DNA of 64,000 bases. Origin: Providencia rettgeri (GTDB lineage Bacteria; Pseudomonadota; Gammaproteobacteria; Enterobacterales; Enterobacteriaceae). The notes under the pieces are model-generated. The model searched no databases and was not told where the DNA came from. It worked only from the letters and a program-made list of their open reading frames with translations. Positions 1 through 6,894 of this stretch are shown in pieces (the stretch's first letter is position 1; each line of letters opens with the position of its first letter). The translations under genes were made by a program, and so were the position numbers. The stretch spans positions 3,100,001 through 3,164,000 of the forward strand of contig NZ_CP096258.1 in NCBI RefSeq assembly GCF_023205015.1, written 5' to 3'.

Positions 1-76
1 CAGAATTATTTACAGGGTCTTACAGAATCATCTAAGGAAATTATTGTATTGACCTAAACCTATTTAGATAGAAAAT

Positions 77-439
77 TTAAGAACCCACATATTTTCCGGA
101 TCCATCCATCCATAAAATCGCTGGCATTTCATAAAAATAGAAGTTCAAGTCATCATCATCCTCTGCTTTAGCATTTTCAGGCCAGTATTGTTCAAGATGA
201 TTAACAATTTCTTGACTATTAGCATTCCAATACGGAATGTTTTTGCCTAAAGGATCATCAGGAGAACAGAATCTAATTATTTGCTTCTCTAATAACTCTT
301 TTATCATAGAAAAGAATATCCCCCTATGTTCATAGAAACACTTGTTTGGATTCCAACTCACTATGGAACCAAACAACCCTGATAACCATAGCCCTTTTGC
401 ATCACCAATAATCTCATCAAAATGTAGAGTTTTTTCCAT
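77..439 (-). CDS. putative immunity protein of toxin module 1 (DUF596-like)
   Basis: A 120-residue acidic protein with no signal peptide or membrane segment, so probably cytoplasmic. It starts 7 bp after the stop of the module 1 toxin, the usual place for a cognate immunity gene. The acidic stretch AEDDDDLNFYFYEMP and the end ILWMDGSGKYV resemble, from memory, DUF596 proteins, which are often found beside polymorphic toxins. Expected role (inference): binding and neutralising the C-terminal domain of the adjacent toxin. The family name is uncertain; the immunity role rests mainly on position and size. Confidence 0.55.
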   Translation of the reverse strand: MEKTLHFDEIIGDAKGLWLSGLFGSIVSWNPNKCFYEHRGIFFSMIKELLEKQIIRFCSPDDPLGKNIPYWNANSQEIVNHLEQYWPENAKAEDDDDLNFYFYEMPAILWMDGSGKYVGS

Positions 440-446
440 TATAGAC

Positions 447-1766
447 TCACTTTAAAAATTTTATTTCTGCTGGTGCAGCATCCTTAGCAATACCTCTTGG
501 AATATCAATCGTCCAAGCCTTCCCTGTTTCACTTGCAGAATGAGAAAAATCACGTAGATTGAAGCTCCCATTTGGGGTTTTAACAGTATAAATATTTCCT
601 TTTCCCGGAACAGCCCTTACTTCCGGTAAAACTCTATTACCTGTTAACTCAACAAAATACTGCTTAATTTCTACTTCTGATGCTCCATTAAAAATCTTTG
701 CGTTACCTTTGTTTGGCGTTTCAATTAAAGTCCTATTTCCTATTTGAATGCCAGATCTACTATTATCATATTCAAATAATTCTTTAATTTCATTTTTTCT
801 ATTAGAAACTTGAATTGTTTGTTGTTTAAGCCTTTGATCATCGGGCTCAAGTCCATTAGGAGTGCCACTTACGCTACCACCAGAAGTCTCTAAAGCACCT
901 TTTTCTTCTACCCCTAACTCCATTCCAACATTTGGATTTTTTGCTGCTTTATCTAAATCATTTGAGCAACTCAGTCCGAAAGTACAATCAAACGTTTCCG
1001 CTAGACCATCACGAACAGCGCCTAATGTATTTTCGATGCCTTTTGCAATGTTGCTATTTGCCGTTTGTGTGGCTTGTGAATTTGAACTAACGCCATGAGG
1101 TAATGCAGGAACATTCGGAGAGGGGATAGCAAACATGCTACTTTGGGCTATTTTCAGCTTATTTAATTCATTTACATTAAACTGAATTTTATCCGTAGTA
1201 CTTTTATGTTGTCTCTTAATTTCGAACAATTGATTTCTAGCATCACGGTCAGCTCGCTTATTAACCGCATCTATATATAGATCTATATTATCAAAAGGAA
1301 ATCTCGGTATACCCGGTATATTATCGTCAAAATCATCTGCGAGGAGCCTGTCTCTATCTTCAATTGTGCGAAATTTAAAGGTTGCTGAAATCTTTAATTG
1401 TGAGGAGTCTGAAGATTGAAAATTCCATTTATATGTACAAGGGTACTTTTGCGGATCAATGATAAATTTCCAGCCAGGCGATTTTTCAATCTCCGCAATA
1501 TCCTTTCTCAATATAATTAAATCATTTTCAATTAATGTTTGTTTAGATTTTAAATTATCCTTAATTTTAATCGAAGGATTTTTAAAAATGTCGACTTTGT
1601 GATTATTAACATCATCATGGATATCAGCTATTTTTATATTATCATAAAGATTTTCATGTAAAATACATTTTAATTTTTCATACCTCCCAGTTAAATCAAT
1701 ATCTTCATGGGCATTATCATAATTATTAAAATAATCATTGAATGCTCTCTTGGATTGTTTCCCCAT
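447..1766 (-). CDS. polymorphic toxin, module 1 (N-terminal frame disrupted)
   Basis: A 439-residue protein from the first usable in-frame ATG. Residues 1 to about 200 are a charged domain containing W-KF--(N/D)P-KYP, shared with the other two large toxins. Next comes a pre-toxin segment with IPSPNVPALPHGV and FDCTFGLSCSND (two Cys), then a C-terminal domain unique to this module ending FNLRDFSHSASETGKAWTIDIP and EIKFLK. No signal peptide, transmembrane segment, PAAR or Rhs repeat is seen, so the delivery route is unknown. The ATG at 1766 has no good Shine-Dalgarno sequence. The conserved RBS and ATG (1799-1801) lie upstream in another frame. The toxin biochemistry is not identified; a polymorphic toxin role is inferred from the variable C terminus and adjacent small gene. 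Confidence 0.7.
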   Translation of the reverse strand: MGKQSKRAFNDYFNNYDNAHEDIDLTGRYEKLKCILHENLYDNIKIADIHDDVNNHKVDIFKNPSIKIKDNLKSKQTLIENDLIILRKDIAEIEKSPGWKFIIDPQKYPCTYKWNFQSSDSSQLKISATFKFRTIEDRDRLLADDFDDNIPGIPRFPFDNIDLYIDAVNKRADRDARNQLFEIKRQHKSTTDKIQFNVNELNKLKIAQSSMFAIPSPNVPALPHGVSSNSQATQTANSNIAKGIENTLGAVRDGLAETFDCTFGLSCSNDLDKAAKNPNVGMELGVEEKGALETSGGSVSGTPNGLEPDDQRLKQQTIQVSNRKNEIKELFEYDNSRSGIQIGNRTLIETPNKGNAKIFNGASEVEIKQYFVELTGNRVLPEVRAVPGKGNIYTVKTPNGSFNLRDFSHSASETGKAWTIDIPRGIAKDAAPAEIKFLK

Positions 1767-1801
1767 ACAGTTATTGTACCTAGGTGTGTCACATCATTCA
1801 T
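1691..1801 (-). other. leader ORF of toxin 1 with conserved start; candidate -1 frameshift site
   Basis: A 36-codon frame starting MNDVTHLGTITVWGNNP. It aligns with the start of toxin 3 (MTNMSHVDSMTVIGTRLP) and has the same AAGGAA RBS 8 nt upstream. It stops at 1691, overlapping the toxin 1 frame. A -1 shift, or one extra base, would join it to the main ORF near residue QSKRAFNDYF. The heptamer G GGA AAC (1757-1763) is in the right phase for a -1 slip. This is either a true frameshift mutation or programmed frameshifting; sequence alone does not decide. Confidence 0.6.
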
Positions 1802-1845
1802 AAACTAACTTCCTTATCAGTTATAAAATAGAATAAAAAAATTAG

Positions 1846-1871
1846 AATTTAATATTTTTATAGTCAACTAA
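1846..1871 (-). promoter_or_regulatory. 26-bp element upstream of toxin 1, conserved at all three toxins
   Basis: A 26-bp block about 45 bp before the conserved toxin start. It is identical at 4020-4045 (toxin 2) and 6895-6920 (toxin 3), although the rest of the toxin 3 leader has diverged. On the minus strand it carries TTGACT, a good -35 match, but the -10 is poor. Just upstream at modules 1 and 2 is a TTCTTA-A-TAAGAA palindrome (1875-1887 and 4049-4061). Promoter or regulator-binding role is inference from conservation. Confidence 0.5.
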
Positions 1872-1996
1872 CCGTTCTTAATAAGAAATATTCGGTTATT
1901 TAAAATTAACTACGTATTACTTATAAAATAATCAATATCGACTTTAATTAACAATTGAATAAGAACACGCGACTGACTGTTTATATTTACAAAAAC

Positions 1997-2025
1997 AAAA
2001 AAAGCCAACGTGTTTCCACATTGGC
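1997..2025 (-). terminator. displaced copy of the lpdA terminator
   Basis: A GC-rich hairpin (GCCAATGTG-GAAA-CACGTTGGC) followed by seven T on the minus strand, the same as the terminator behind the intact lpdA. It ends the truncated lpdA copy and separates module 1 from transcription coming through module 2. Confidence 0.8.
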
Positions 2026-2089
2026 TTCAATTCGCTTTGGTGATAAACAGCATACTAGAGATACTGTTTATCTATGCGATTAAAGAAAA

Positions 2090-2163
2090 TTATTTTTTCT
2101 TTTTCGCTTTTGCGTTTGGTAAATCAGTAATGCTACCTTCGTAAATTTCAGCAGCCATACCGA
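2090..2163 (-). pseudogene. lpdA': truncated 3' end of lpdA (copy 1)
   Basis: A 74-bp fragment identical to the last part of lpdA, encoding the tail AAEIYEGSITDLPNAKAKKKK and the stop. The match continues past the stop through the hairpin and terminator, so the block 1995-2163 corresponds to 7051-7219. The remaining lpdA coding sequence is absent. It is a scar or homology block left by the event that created the array, not a functional gene. Confidence 0.9.
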
Positions 2164-2207
2164 ATATTGCCTAAGGTAGCCACTACCCACACACGTTCCA
2201 AATCAGG

Positions 2208-2229
2208 CAGCTAATCATCCCGTTAGCTG
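2208..2229. repeat. junction hairpin motif, copy 1
   Basis: A small inverted repeat, CAGCTAA-tcatcccg-TTAGCTG, between the immunity gene of module 2 and the truncated lpdA copy. The same structure occurs at 4382-4403, and a diverged version at 5139-5160 keeps the central ATCATCC. It marks the edge of modules; a recombination role is speculative. Confidence 0.5.
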
Positions 2230-2262
2230 AGATCCCAGTACAGAACTGGGATCTTTTAACTT

Positions 2263-2616
2263 TTAAAAATCAGACCACTCTGCGTAGCTAATGTCATCTT
2301 CGGTTAATTCAGTAAAACCATCTTGACTCAACATTTCTTTAAAATAGAGGATAGTATCTTCTAACGCTTTCTCAATGGTACTTCCACGTCCAATGGCGCA
2401 CTCGGGGCAACCATCAAATTTTCTTTTTATTGCTAAATCCGTCATACCTGTAAAAAAACCCGACTGATCCTCATAAATTTTTATCTTCATTTTGGCATAA
2501 GGCAAAATAGGGATCATAGTAACTGTGAATTCAGCAACTGTTTTCTCTATACAGCTCACTTTTGTAATACTTAAATCATGCCACATAGCATATCCCTCTA
2601 TATTATTGTTTTCCAA
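2263..2616 (-). CDS. putative immunity protein of toxin module 2
   Basis: A 117-residue acidic protein without membrane segments whose start overlaps the end of the module 2 toxin gene by 14 bp, implying translational coupling. No family is recognised. It has a CPEC pair in the middle (GCPECAIGRG) that could be structural. Immunity function is inferred from position, size and the one-toxin-one-small-gene pattern repeated across the array. ATG at 2616 is used here; an internal Met at residue 10 or 11 is also possible. Confidence 0.55.
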   Translation of the reverse strand: MENNNIEGYAMWHDLSITKVSCIEKTVAEFTVTMIPILPYAKMKIKIYEDQSGFFTGMTDLAIKRKFDGCPECAIGRGSTIEKALEDTILYFKEMLSQDGFTELTEDDISYAEWSDF

Positions 2617-3940
2617 AAGATATTATCTTTCCTTCGGACGTTCTATCTAAATATTTCCCGTTTTTATAATAACGAGTCACATTATCAGTCGCACCTCTTA
2701 CTTTCACTGTTCTAGCACCTTTTAAGTTTTTGACAAATTCTTCAGCTTTGTTTCTGTACTGCTCAATACTACCCGCTCCAACTTCTTTTCCATGTTTTTC
2801 ATAATGCTTCTGTAATGATTCGTCAGGAGAGTTAAAACTACCCTGATGCCATTTATTTTTAATATTATTTTTGTTTTCAGATAAATAGGCAATATCTTCG
2901 ACTGTAATCTGATTAGGCAGTGGGGTTATATACGTATTATCTATATGTTCAGGTATTTGATCTCCGCCAGTATCCGTCCGCTCTTGCTCAGGTATCTGGT
3001 TGCCACCCGTATCAATTTTTCCTTGTTCGGGTATTTGGTTTCCGCTTGTATCCGTCCGGCCTTGCTCAGGTATTTGGTCGCCACCAGTATGAAATTTCTC
3101 AACATTTGAATTATTTGCTGCTTTATCTATATCATTTGAGCAACTCAGTCCGAAAGTACAATCAAACGTTTCCGCTAGACCATCACGAACAGCGCCTAAT
3201 GTATTTTCGATGCCTTTTGCAATGTTGCTATTTGCCGTTTGTGTGGCTTGTGAATTTGAACTAACGCCATGAGGTAATGCAGGAACATTCGGAAAGGGGA
3301 TAGCAAACATGCTACTTTGGGCTATTTTCAGCTTATTTAATTCATTTACATTAAACTGAATTTTATCCGTAGTACTTTTATGTTGTCTCTTAATTTCGAG
3401 CAATTGATTTCTAGCATCACGGTCAGCTCGCTTATTAACCGCATCTATATATAGATCTATATTATCAAAAGGAAATCTCGGTATACCCGGTATATTATCG
3501 TCAAAATCATCTGCGAGGAGCCTGTCTCTATCTTCAATTGTGCGAAATTTAAAGGTTGCTGAAATCTTTAATTGTGAGGAGTCTGAAGATTGAAAATTCC
3601 ATTTATATGTACAAGGGTACTTTTGCGGATCAATGATAAATTTCCAGCCAGGCGATTTTTCAATCTCCGCAATATCCTTTCTCAATATAATTAAATCATT
3701 TTCAATTAATGTTTGTTTAGATTTTAAATTATCCTTAATTTTAATCGAAGGATTTTTAAAAATGTCGACTTTGTGATTATTAACATCATCATGGATATCA
3801 GCTATTTTTATATTATCATAAAGATTTTCATGTAAAATACATTTTAATTTTTCATACCTCCCAGTTAAATCAATATCTTCATGGGCATTATCATAATTAT
3901 TAAAATAATCATTGAATGCTCTCTTGGATTGTTTCCCCAT
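2603..3940 (-). CDS. polymorphic toxin, module 2 (N-terminal frame disrupted)
   Basis: A 445-residue protein almost identical to toxin 1 over the first 270 residues, then different. After FDCTFGLSCSND comes a linker of four 13-residue repeats (TGGDQIPEQGRTD type). The C-terminal domain contains SLQKHYEKHGKEVGAGS and ends with RYYKNGKYLDRTSEGKIISF. This HYEKHGKE...DGKIISF pattern resembles barnase/EndoU/colicin-type (BECR) RNase tips of CDI and Rhs toxins, so a ribonuclease is the best guess. The listed ATG lacks an RBS. The conserved start (3973-3975) is out of frame, exactly as in module 1. Confidence 0.7.
   Translation of the reverse strand: MGKQSKRAFNDYFNNYDNAHEDIDLTGRYEKLKCILHENLYDNIKIADIHDDVNNHKVDIFKNPSIKIKDNLKSKQTLIENDLIILRKDIAEIEKSPGWKFIIDPQKYPCTYKWNFQSSDSSQLKISATFKFRTIEDRDRLLADDFDDNIPGIPRFPFDNIDLYIDAVNKRADRDARNQLLEIKRQHKSTTDKIQFNVNELNKLKIAQSSMFAIPFPNVPALPHGVSSNSQATQTANSNIAKGIENTLGAVRDGLAETFDCTFGLSCSNDIDKAANNSNVEKFHTGGDQIPEQGRTDTSGNQIPEQGKIDTGGNQIPEQERTDTGGDQIPEHIDNTYITPLPNQITVEDIAYLSENKNNIKNKWHQGSFNSPDESLQKHYEKHGKEVGAGSIEQYRNKAEEFVKNLKGARTVKVRGATDNVTRYYKNGKYLDRTSEGKIISFGKQ
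2952..3090 (-). repeat. 39-bp coding repeats in the toxin 2 linker
   Basis: About three and a half tandem 39-bp units encoding 13-residue repeats with core (G/S)G(D/N)QIPEQ. Related repeats are in toxin 3 at about 5872-5973, and none are in toxin 1. They lie between the pre-toxin segment and the toxic tip, where they may act as a flexible linker and as a homology tract for exchanging tips. Confidence 0.8.
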
Positions 3941-3975
3941 ACAGTTATTGTACCTAGGTGTGTCACATCATTCAT
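3865..3975 (-). other. leader ORF of toxin 2 with conserved start; candidate -1 frameshift site
   Basis: The same 36-codon leader as in module 1, with AAGGAA 8 nt before the ATG at 3973-3975 and the G GGA AAC heptamer at 3931-3937. The identical frame break in both copies means it predates the duplication, was spread by gene conversion, or is functional. Confidence 0.6.
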
Positions 3976-4170
3976 AAACTAACTTCCTTATCAGTTATAA
4001 AATAGAATAAAAAAATTAGAATTTAATATTTTTATAGTCAACTAACCGTTCTTAATAAGAAATATTCGGTTATTTAAAATTAACTACGTATTACTTATAA
4101 AATAATCAATATCGACTTTAATTAACAATTGAATAAGAACACGCGACTAACTGTTTATATTTACAAAAAC

Positions 4171-4199
4171 AAAAAAAGCCAACGCGTTTCCACATTGGC
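4171..4199 (-). terminator. displaced copy of the lpdA terminator (copy 2)
   Basis: The same hairpin and T-run as behind lpdA, with one stem change (CACGTTGG to CGCGTTGG). It lies between the lpdA fragment and the toxin 2 leader. Confidence 0.75.
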
Positions 4200-4263
4200 T
4201 TCAATTCGCTTTGGTGATAAACAGCATACTAGAGATACTGTTTATCTATGCGATTAAAGAAAA

Positions 4264-4337
4264 TTATTTTTTCTTTTTCGCTTTTGCGTTTGGTAAATCA
4301 GTAATGCTACCTTCGTAAATCTCAGCAGCCATACCGA
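4264..4337 (-). pseudogene. lpdA': truncated 3' end of lpdA (copy 2)
   Basis: Second displaced 74-bp piece of the lpdA 3' end, with one base change relative to the intact gene. It is followed by the hairpin and terminator and preceded by the junction hairpin at 4382-4403. Confidence 0.9.
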
Positions 4338-4470
4338 ATATTACCTAAGGTAGCCACTACCCACACACGTTCCAAACCAGACAGCTAATCATCCCGTTAG
4401 CTGACAGCGAGTAAGATCGTTAATTCAGATCCCAGTGTAGAGCAAGGATTTTTACTCATTCAGTAAAAAT

Positions 4471-4707
4471 TCATTGTTTCTTTAATGTATCTCTGGCTTC
4501 AATCAATATTGAAATTAGATCATCTAAAGGCATTTTAGCTGTAAAACCGTGGGATAAATCTGAACCAAATAGTTCAATTTCTAAATTATCTACACCTTTA
4601 TCTTGATTAATTTCTGCAACCCGCTCCCAATTTAATTGAACCTCTAACGTTAGATTCTCATATTCCATTGGACTTGAAAAAAATAGTTCTAATTTATTAT
4701 CTTTCAT
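4471..4707 (-). CDS. putative immunity protein of orphan toxin tip (module 4)
   Basis: A 78-residue acidic protein whose ATG overlaps the stop of the preceding orphan toxin gene by 4 bp (ATGA type), indicating coupled translation. No membrane segment. No family is recognised with confidence. Immunity function is inferred from the overlap and small acidic character. It is followed by the junction hairpin of module 2. Confidence 0.55.
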   Translation of the reverse strand: MKDNKLELFFSSPMEYENLTLEVQLNWERVAEINQDKGVDNLEIELFGSDLSHGFTAKMPLDDLISILIEARDTLKKQ

Positions 4708-5132
4708 TTTATTGCCTTCTTTGGGTCTAGCACAGTATTAAATGAGCCATCTGCATTATAATTATATCTAACGCCTTTTCCACTAGGCAAACGATATTCA
4801 AATGCACCACCACCTAAATCGTTTCGAACTACTTTAGGATCTTTAAAGATTTCTCGGATAAAATTTTCGGCAGCAGCATTTTTTTGCGCTGGATTACCAT
4901 TTAAGGGTTCAAAAACGCCACTGGGTCTAGCTGCATGTTTGTCCCATGCTCTCACAGCTGAGGATAAGCACGATTGTAGTGTACTAAAGAAGCAGTGGTC
5001 AAAACCAGAAAGTATACAATGGGTTCCCCCCAACCGAGGTAAACCAAACCCCAGCCCACAACTCATGTTAAGCGGCAAGTGATTGAGTGAGTTTGGGTTT
5101 AAGGTGAGTAACCACATACCCTCACTCACCAA
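4704..5132 (-). CDS. orphan toxin C-terminal fragment (CdiA-CT-like)
   Basis: A 142-residue frame. The last 80 residues (AWDKHAAR, GNPAQKNAAAENFIREIF, GGGAFEYRLPSGKGVRYN) match a recurrent toxin-tip pattern of CdiA and Rhs proteins, in which W-KH, a GNP-Q-N motif and a final (S/D)GKG-R strand are conserved. The first 60 residues look like read-through of non-coding sequence and share no delivery domain with the neighbours. It is therefore a displaced toxin tip with its immunity gene, probably silent unless recombined onto a full N-terminus. The true start is unclear; no good RBS is seen. Catalytic activity is unknown, possibly an RNase. Confidence 0.6.
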   Translation of the reverse strand: MVSEGMWLLTLNPNSLNHLPLNMSCGLGFGLPRLGGTHCILSGFDHCFFSTLQSCLSSAVRAWDKHAARPSGVFEPLNGNPAQKNAAAENFIREIFKDPKVVRNDLGGGAFEYRLPSGKGVRYNYNADGSFNTVLDPKKAIK

Positions 5133-5138
5133 GCCGGA

Positions 5139-5160
5139 CAGTTGATCATCCGGTTGGCTG
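5139..5160. repeat. diverged junction hairpin motif
   Basis: An imperfect inverted repeat (CAGTTGA-tcatccgg-TTGGCTG) related to those at 2208-2229 and 4382-4403. The flanking bases are also alignable (GAGAGCGAGTAA here versus GACAGCGAGTAA at 4402). It lies just ahead of the orphan toxin module. Confidence 0.45.
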
Positions 5161-5201
5161 AGAGCGAGTAAAATGATTAAGGTAAGAGACTAAAATTTGT
5201 T

Positions 5202-5233
5202 GGCATAGTGGCTCTTTAAATAGCCACTATGCC
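5202..5233. terminator. strong hairpin after the module 3 immunity gene
   Basis: A perfect 12-bp stem (GGCATAGTGGCT / AGCCACTATGCC) with an 8-nt loop, 8 bp past the stop of the module 3 immunity gene. The T-run is good on the plus strand (ATTATTTTTTA) and weak on the minus strand (AACAAATTTT). It probably ends the toxin 3 transcript. Confidence 0.65.
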
Positions 5234-5241
5234 ATTATTTT

Positions 5242-5496
5242 TTATAGATCTTTGTACCTATCAGGAAGGTATTTTCTATGTTCCATTGATTTCATTAAAT
5301 TTTTTAGATCTGTCAAGTAATGTGATAACTCTTGTTTATTTGAACATTCCGTTTTTTCATATATTTGCTCATCAGATAAATGAGTTAAAACGTAATTTAA
5401 GCAATCTGTATAAATTACAACTTCCGATTCAGATAAACGAATATCAAATAAAGTTACATCCGCTTCTGGTATGTAATTAATTTTTAGTATATCCAT
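5242..5496 (-). CDS. putative immunity protein of toxin module 3
   Basis: An 84-residue protein with no signal peptide or membrane helix, starting one base after the toxin 3 stop codon. No family is recognised. Immunity to toxin 3 is inferred from tight coupling and from the same arrangement in the neighbouring modules. Confidence 0.55.
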   Translation of the reverse strand: MDILKINYIPEADVTLFDIRLSESEVVIYTDCLNYVLTHLSDEQIYEKTECSNKQELSHYLTDLKNLMKSMEHRKYLPDRYKDL

Positions 5497-5497
5497 C

Positions 5498-6847
5498 CTA
5501 CCACCTCACATAATCAGAAAATTTTTCTTTAAATTCATCTAGTTTTTCATTACTAGGTCTATTCCATCGCCCATCTCTAGTACGTTGAGCCGTATTTCTA
5601 TCACTATTTTTAAATGACGAGACCACTTCTCCATCAGGCTCAATTAGATGTATTCTTCCGTCATTACCTTTTACAACCCAACGACCATCATCTTGTATTA
5701 AGATATCTGAAGGCCTCGATTTTTGAACATCATTAATGACTGAACTGACTGGACGCCCCTCTTTATTTCTGATTCCCGCATGTTCACCTTGTGTAATCTT
5801 GTTTAAATAGGCGAGGTTATCTAAAGATAGAGTATCAGGAATAGATGTTCCAGGCAGTTTTTCGATCGGTTCTGGAAGCTGGTTTCCACCCGTATCAATT
5901 TTTCCTTGTTCGGGTATTTGGTTTCCGCTTGTATCCGTCCGGCCTTGCTCAGGGATTTGGTCGCCACCAGTATGAGGTTTCCCAACATTTGGATTTTTTG
6001 CTGCTTTATCTAAATCATTTGAGCAACTCAGTCCGAAAGTACAATCAAACGTTTCCGCTAGACCATCACGAATATTACCTAATGCCTTTTCGATACCTTT
6101 TGCAATACTGCTATCTGCTGTTTGTGTTACTTGTGAATTTGAACCAACACCATGAGGTAATGTAGGAACATTCGGAGACGGAATAGCAAATATACTACTT
6201 TGAGTAAAGTTGAGTTTATTCAAATTCTCTGTATTAACATCAATGGCATTAATTAATCTGCTATGTAAATATTTAACAGAAGTAATACTTTCTCTTGCCG
6301 ACTTATCAAGTATCTCTTCATCTCCATCTCCATATTTATAATTGTCATTCAAACTGTCTAGATAGGTATTCTCATTATACCCAATTAAAAAGCTATCTAG
6401 CTCAGCTGAGGTTTTATACTCTTTGCTGATTAATCTGCCAGATATCATTATCTCTTGTACAAAAGGGTATTTCTCTGGATTATTTAAAAATTTCCATTCA
6501 TTAAATCCTTCAACTTTTTCCAAAAATAATTTTTGTTTCTCGATATGCTCTTTAATTATTTCCTTTTTAGTCTCAATATTTTCTTTTGATGATAAATCAA
6601 CCTTTCCATTTTTATCTAATAAAGACTCAATATCTATAGGAGTAGCCATATATTCACAATATGACATGTAATCCATAAAATCATTTAGAGCGTGATACCA
6701 TTCAGGTGAAACTTCATGTCTATAACTTTCAAGATAACTATTATATCCATCATAATATCCATCACCGAAATATAAAGCGGTATTATTCTCAACAGGTAAT
6801 CGAGTTCCTATTACAGTCATTGAATCCACATGACTCATATTTGTCAT
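5498..6847 (-). CDS. polymorphic toxin, module 3 (intact frame)
   Basis: A 449-residue protein starting MTNMSHVDSMTVIGTRLP, with AAGGAA 8 nt upstream. This is the only large toxin in the array with an unbroken N-terminus. Its first 200 residues are diverged from toxins 1 and 2 but keep WKFLNNPEKYP. The pre-toxin segment (FDCTFGLSCSND, about residues 250-285) is nearly identical to theirs, followed by IPEQG linker repeats. The tip contains GRWVVKGNDGRIHLIEPDGEVVSSF and NRPSNEKLDEFKE, a pattern seen in CDI/Rhs-type tips where a final strand (GRIH-(I/F)-P-GE) precedes a helix; nuclease activity is a guess. It lies closest to lpdA and has its own upstream element, so it may be the expressed toxin of the array. 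Confidence 0.72.
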   Translation of the reverse strand: MTNMSHVDSMTVIGTRLPVENNTALYFGDGYYDGYNSYLESYRHEVSPEWYHALNDFMDYMSYCEYMATPIDIESLLDKNGKVDLSSKENIETKKEIIKEHIEKQKLFLEKVEGFNEWKFLNNPEKYPFVQEIMISGRLISKEYKTSAELDSFLIGYNENTYLDSLNDNYKYGDGDEEILDKSARESITSVKYLHSRLINAIDVNTENLNKLNFTQSSIFAIPSPNVPTLPHGVGSNSQVTQTADSSIAKGIEKALGNIRDGLAETFDCTFGLSCSNDLDKAAKNPNVGKPHTGGDQIPEQGRTDTSGNQIPEQGKIDTGGNQLPEPIEKLPGTSIPDTLSLDNLAYLNKITQGEHAGIRNKEGRPVSSVINDVQKSRPSDILIQDDGRWVVKGNDGRIHLIEPDGEVVSSFKNSDRNTAQRTRDGRWNRPSNEKLDEFKEKFSDYVRW

Positions 6848-6894
6848 AATCTAATTTCCTTATTAGCATTTAAATATCACAATAAGGAAAATAA

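Larger units (their letters stand above)
926..2230 (-). repeat. 1.3-kb direct repeat, copy 1 (with 3100-4404)
   Basis: Near-identical to 3100-4404 at a constant offset of 2174 bp. It covers the toxin N-terminal coding region, leader, 26-bp element, terminator, lpdA fragment and junction hairpin. The few differences seen include one changing PSPNVP to PFPNVP and one changing FEIKRQ to LEIKRQ. The repeat ends abruptly at the variable C-terminal coding region on one side and after the junction hairpin on the other. Confidence 0.92.
3100..4404 (-). repeat. 1.3-kb direct repeat, copy 2 (with 926-2230)
   Basis: Second copy of the module unit at a 2174-bp offset. It includes the toxin 2 N-terminal coding region, its 26-bp upstream element (4020-4045), the terminator copy, the lpdA fragment and the junction hairpin (4382-4403). 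Confidence 0.92.

Noticed and set aside
862..1098. Plus-strand frames opposite the toxin genes (also 2920-3264 and 5845-6165)
   Set aside because: They are antisense shadows of the pre-toxin and linker repeats without RBS.
2090..2163. Independent small Lys-rich gene (AAEIYEG...KAKKKK)
   Set aside because: It is an exact piece of the lpdA 3' end with stop codons upstream in frame and no RBS.
2952..3090. Regular repeats that could suggest a CRISPR array
   Set aside because: Units are contiguous, in frame and code for a 13-residue repeat; there are no spacers and no cas genes.
4704..5132. Transposase or IS remnant in the first part of the orphan toxin ORF
   Set aside because: No transposase motif or terminal inverted repeats were found; the stretch simply looks non-coding.
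447..6847. Signal peptide, transmembrane delivery domain or PAAR in the large toxins
   Set aside because: N-termini are polar, without hydrophobic segments or PAAR repeats, so no secretion route can be claimed.
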